Made by a program: the position numbers and the translations under genes. A DNA stretch of 7,716 bases. It comes from Bacteroidota bacterium (GTDB lineage: Bacteria; Bacteroidota; Bacteroidia; 2-12-FULL-35-15). The stretch's first letter is position 1; every line of letters begins with the position of its first letter. Under the pieces are notes generated by a model. That model saw only the letters and a program-made list of their open reading frames with translations, was not told the origin of the DNA and made no database searches. This document shows positions 6,338 through 7,716 of this stretch, in pieces. The stretch lies in assembly GCA_026391935.1 (NCBI GenBank), contig JAPLDC010000062.1, forward strand, positions 1-7,716. The letters are read 5' to 3'.

Positions 6338-6742
6338 ATGAACATCAAAGGAATACAATTTGATTCGGAATTTAGTTTTAAAACCAGTCGAAGTGGAGGC
6401 GCTGGCGGACAAAACGTTAATAAAGTATCTACTAAAGTGGAGCTCGACTTTGATGTTGTCAATTCAAATTTACTTACGGATGAGCAGAAGTCAATTATTT
6501 TAAATAAGCTTTCCAACAAAATTAGTAAAGAAGGAATACTTCAAGTTATTTCTCAAATCGAACGGAATCAATTAGGAAACAAAGAGATAGTCATAAAGAA
6601 ATTTTATGAAATGGTCCATAAATGTTTTGTAATTCAGAAAAAACGAAGACCAACAAAACCGAGTAAAGGATCAAAAGAAAGGCGTTTGACCTCAAAAAAA
6701 CGCGATTCCGAAATAAAAAATTTGAGAAAAAAGGATTGGTAA
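6338..6742 (+). CDS. arfB: Alternative ribosome-rescue factor ArfB (YaeJ/ICT1 family)
   Basis: ArfB is a codon-independent peptidyl-tRNA hydrolase that frees ribosomes stalled at the 3' end of broken mRNAs. The protein has 134 aa, close to E. coli YaeJ (140). The class I release-factor domain carries the signature SRSGGAGGQNVNKVSTKVEL, with the catalytic GGQ at residues 23-25, and lacks the codon-recognition domains of RF1/RF2. The C-terminal tail from about residue 100 is very basic (KKRRPTKPSKGSKERRLTSKKR), as expected for the segment that enters the empty mRNA channel. ATG 6338 is the first possible start and lies four bases after a -7 promoter box; no Shine-Dalgarno sequence is present. 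It is divergent from the amidase gene, 57 bases away, and convergent with the pseudouridine synthase gene. Confidence 0.95.
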   Translation: MNIKGIQFDSEFSFKTSRSGGAGGQNVNKVSTKVELDFDVVNSNLLTDEQKSIILNKLSNKISKEGILQVISQIERNQLGNKEIVIKKFYEMVHKCFVIQKKRRPTKPSKGSKERRLTSKKRDSEIKNLRKKDW

Positions 6743-6767
6743 AAATGTGTCTCTTCGCTTATTGACC

Positions 6768-6789
6768 ACTTTCTAAAGAGTTTTCTTTT
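6768..6789 (+). terminator. Weak possible terminator after arfB
   Basis: ACTTT (6768-6772) can pair with AGAGT (6777-6781), including one G-U pair, around a four-base loop, and TTTCTTTT follows at 6782-6789. The stem is short and AT-rich, so termination would be weak. Confidence 0.3.
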
Positions 6790-6825
6790 GGAAATGTTCC
6801 TTGAGGTTGAAAGTAATAAAGCGTT

Positions 6826-6914
6826 GTCATATTGAGCTTGTCGAAATAGCTACGTTGGATTTCCAAACTCTTCGACACCTCGTCTGGCTCAGTGCGGGCT
6901 ATGCTCAAAGTGAC
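6826..6914. repeat. Nested palindromic intergenic repeat
   Basis: The outer arm 6826-6837 (GTCATATTGAGC) pairs at 10 of 12 positions with 6903-6914 (GCTCAAAGTGAC). The middle arms TGTCGAA (6839-6845) and TTCGACA (6871-6877) pair perfectly. An inner hairpin, TTGGA and TCCAA, lies at 6855-6866. The words resemble a palindrome family (GTCA..TTGAGC..GTCGAA) I recall from intergenic regions of Bacteroidota and other bacteria; copy number cannot be judged here. The right side carries about 25 extra bases (6878-6902), including a second GCTCAGTG. It lies between convergent genes and may act as a bidirectional transcript-end structure. Confidence 0.65.
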
Positions 6915-6974
6915 CTTCTCAATTTATTTATGATTTTTTTAATCTTTGTCTGAATCTGAAGGTAGTTATAAAAA

Positions 6975-7664
6975 TTATCCAACCCGTTTCACGAACTCGT
7001 TCCACAAAATTTCATTCGGTGGTGGAGCAATAATAATGACAGGTTCTTTTTTTACAGGATGAATAAATTCAACTTTTCTGGCGTGAAGGTGGATGGATTT
7101 GTCTTTATTGCTTCTGTCGAATCCGTATTTGAGATCTCCTTTTATGGGACAGCCCATCGAAGAAAGTTGAACACGGATTTGATGATGTCGACCCGTGTGA
7201 GGTTTAACTTCCAGTAAATGATAATTATCCAAACTGGAAATCAAGGCATATTCTAATTCGGAACGTAAAGCTCCGGGTGTTTCTTTTTCAAAAGCCTTCG
7301 ACATATTTTTTGCTTCATTTTTTTTTAAATAATGTATTAAAGTGCCGCTGATATTTTTAGGTATGTTTTTTACAACAGCCCAATAAGTTTTTTGAATCTC
7401 TTTGGTTTGAAACATTTGATTTAACCGAGTTAACGCTTTGCTGGTTTTTGCAAAAAGAACGATTCCGCTGACAGGACGGTCGATCCGATGAACTGTCCCG
7501 ATAAATACATCACCTGGTTTATTATATTTTTCTTTGATGTATTGTTTTACGAAATCACTCAATGGAGCATCACCGGTTTTATCACCTTGAACAATGTCGG
7601 ATGGACGCTTGTTTATGGCGATGATGTGATTGTCTTCAAATAGTACTTCTAATTTATACTCCAT
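6975..7664 (-). CDS. RluA-family RNA pseudouridine synthase
   Basis: Enzymes of this family isomerise uridine to pseudouridine in rRNA or tRNA. The protein has 229 aa. It starts LEVLFEDNHIIAINKRP, the first conserved motif. The catalytic motif is HRIDRPVSGIVLFAKT at 59-74, with Asp62 the nucleophile. KTYWAVV and the motif TGRHHQIRVQL follow, then IHLHARKVEFIHP near the C-terminus. No S4 RNA-binding domain precedes the catalytic domain, so it is a short RluA-type enzyme rather than a full RluC/RluD. Which uridine it modifies cannot be read from sequence. ATG 7664 is the natural start, and no Shine-Dalgarno sequence is visible. A near-match to the -7 box (TAATTTTT) lies about ten bases upstream. 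It converges with arfB across a 232-base gap. Confidence 0.93.
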   Translation of the reverse strand: MEYKLEVLFEDNHIIAINKRPSDIVQGDKTGDAPLSDFVKQYIKEKYNKPGDVFIGTVHRIDRPVSGIVLFAKTSKALTRLNQMFQTKEIQKTYWAVVKNIPKNISGTLIHYLKKNEAKNMSKAFEKETPGALRSELEYALISSLDNYHLLEVKPHTGRHHQIRVQLSSMGCPIKGDLKYGFDRSNKDKSIHLHARKVEFIHPVKKEPVIIIAPPPNEILWNEFVKRVG

Positions 7665-7666
7665 CG

Positions 7667-7704
7667 AATTACGAAAAAATTAAGAATAATACGAATTTAC
7701 GAAT
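7667..7704 (-). repeat. TTCGTAA-type short repeats upstream of the pseudouridine synthase
   Basis: On the minus strand the word TTCGTA appears three times in under 40 bases (7669-7674, 7690-7695 and 7698-7703), the last two only eight bases apart as part of ATTCGTAAATTCGTAT. The cluster sits directly in the presumed promoter region and runs towards the window edge. It may be a low-complexity promoter region or a fragment of a dispersed intergenic repeat. Confidence 0.35.
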
Positions 7705-7716
7705 CGTGCTTCTGGG

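Noticed and set aside
6743..6974. Small gene or RNA gene in the arfB to pseudouridine synthase gap
   Set aside because: No convincing open frame or tRNA-like fold was seen; the main structure is the nested palindrome.

Overview
The window looks like chromosomal DNA of a low-GC member of the Bacteroidota. The evidence is a GldM/PorM gliding-motility and type IX secretion (T9SS) protein, a Bacteroidota-style PriA, almost no Shine-Dalgarno sequences, and several exact matches to the Bacteroidota -7 promoter element TAnnTTTG next to start codons. A genus cannot be named from this sequence alone.

Layout: (1) 1-632, plus strand, the 3' part of a YdcF/SanA-type (DUF218) lipoprotein gene cut by the window edge. 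(2) 740-3361, plus strand, priA, the replication-restart helicase, complete, with two repeat-like in-frame insertions. (3) 3427-5022, minus strand, a full-length gldM-like gene. (4) 5105-6280, minus strand, a secreted N-acetylmuramoyl-L-alanine amidase-like gene, just upstream of gldM and probably co-transcribed with it. (5) 6338-6742, plus strand, arfB, ribosome rescue, divergent from the amidase gene. (6) 6743-6974, a convergent intergenic gap with a nested palindromic repeat. (7) 6975-7664, minus strand, an RluA-family pseudouridine synthase. No tRNA, rRNA, CRISPR array, transposase or phage gene was seen, and no gene-free stretch exceeds 300 bases.

How the parts relate: priA, arfB and the pseudouridine synthase are housekeeping information-processing genes with no obvious functional link. 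The amidase-gldM pair is the most suggestive unit. GldM spans the periplasm as part of the T9SS motor, and here it sits beside a peptidoglycan amidase instead of the usual gldK, gldL and gldN. It may be a split locus, or a second GldM copy with its own cell-wall enzyme. I see no wholly new system. The points most worth checking are the orphan gldM-amidase pair, the palindrome-like insertions inside priA, and the -7 boxes placed four bases before ATG, which predict leaderless transcripts.
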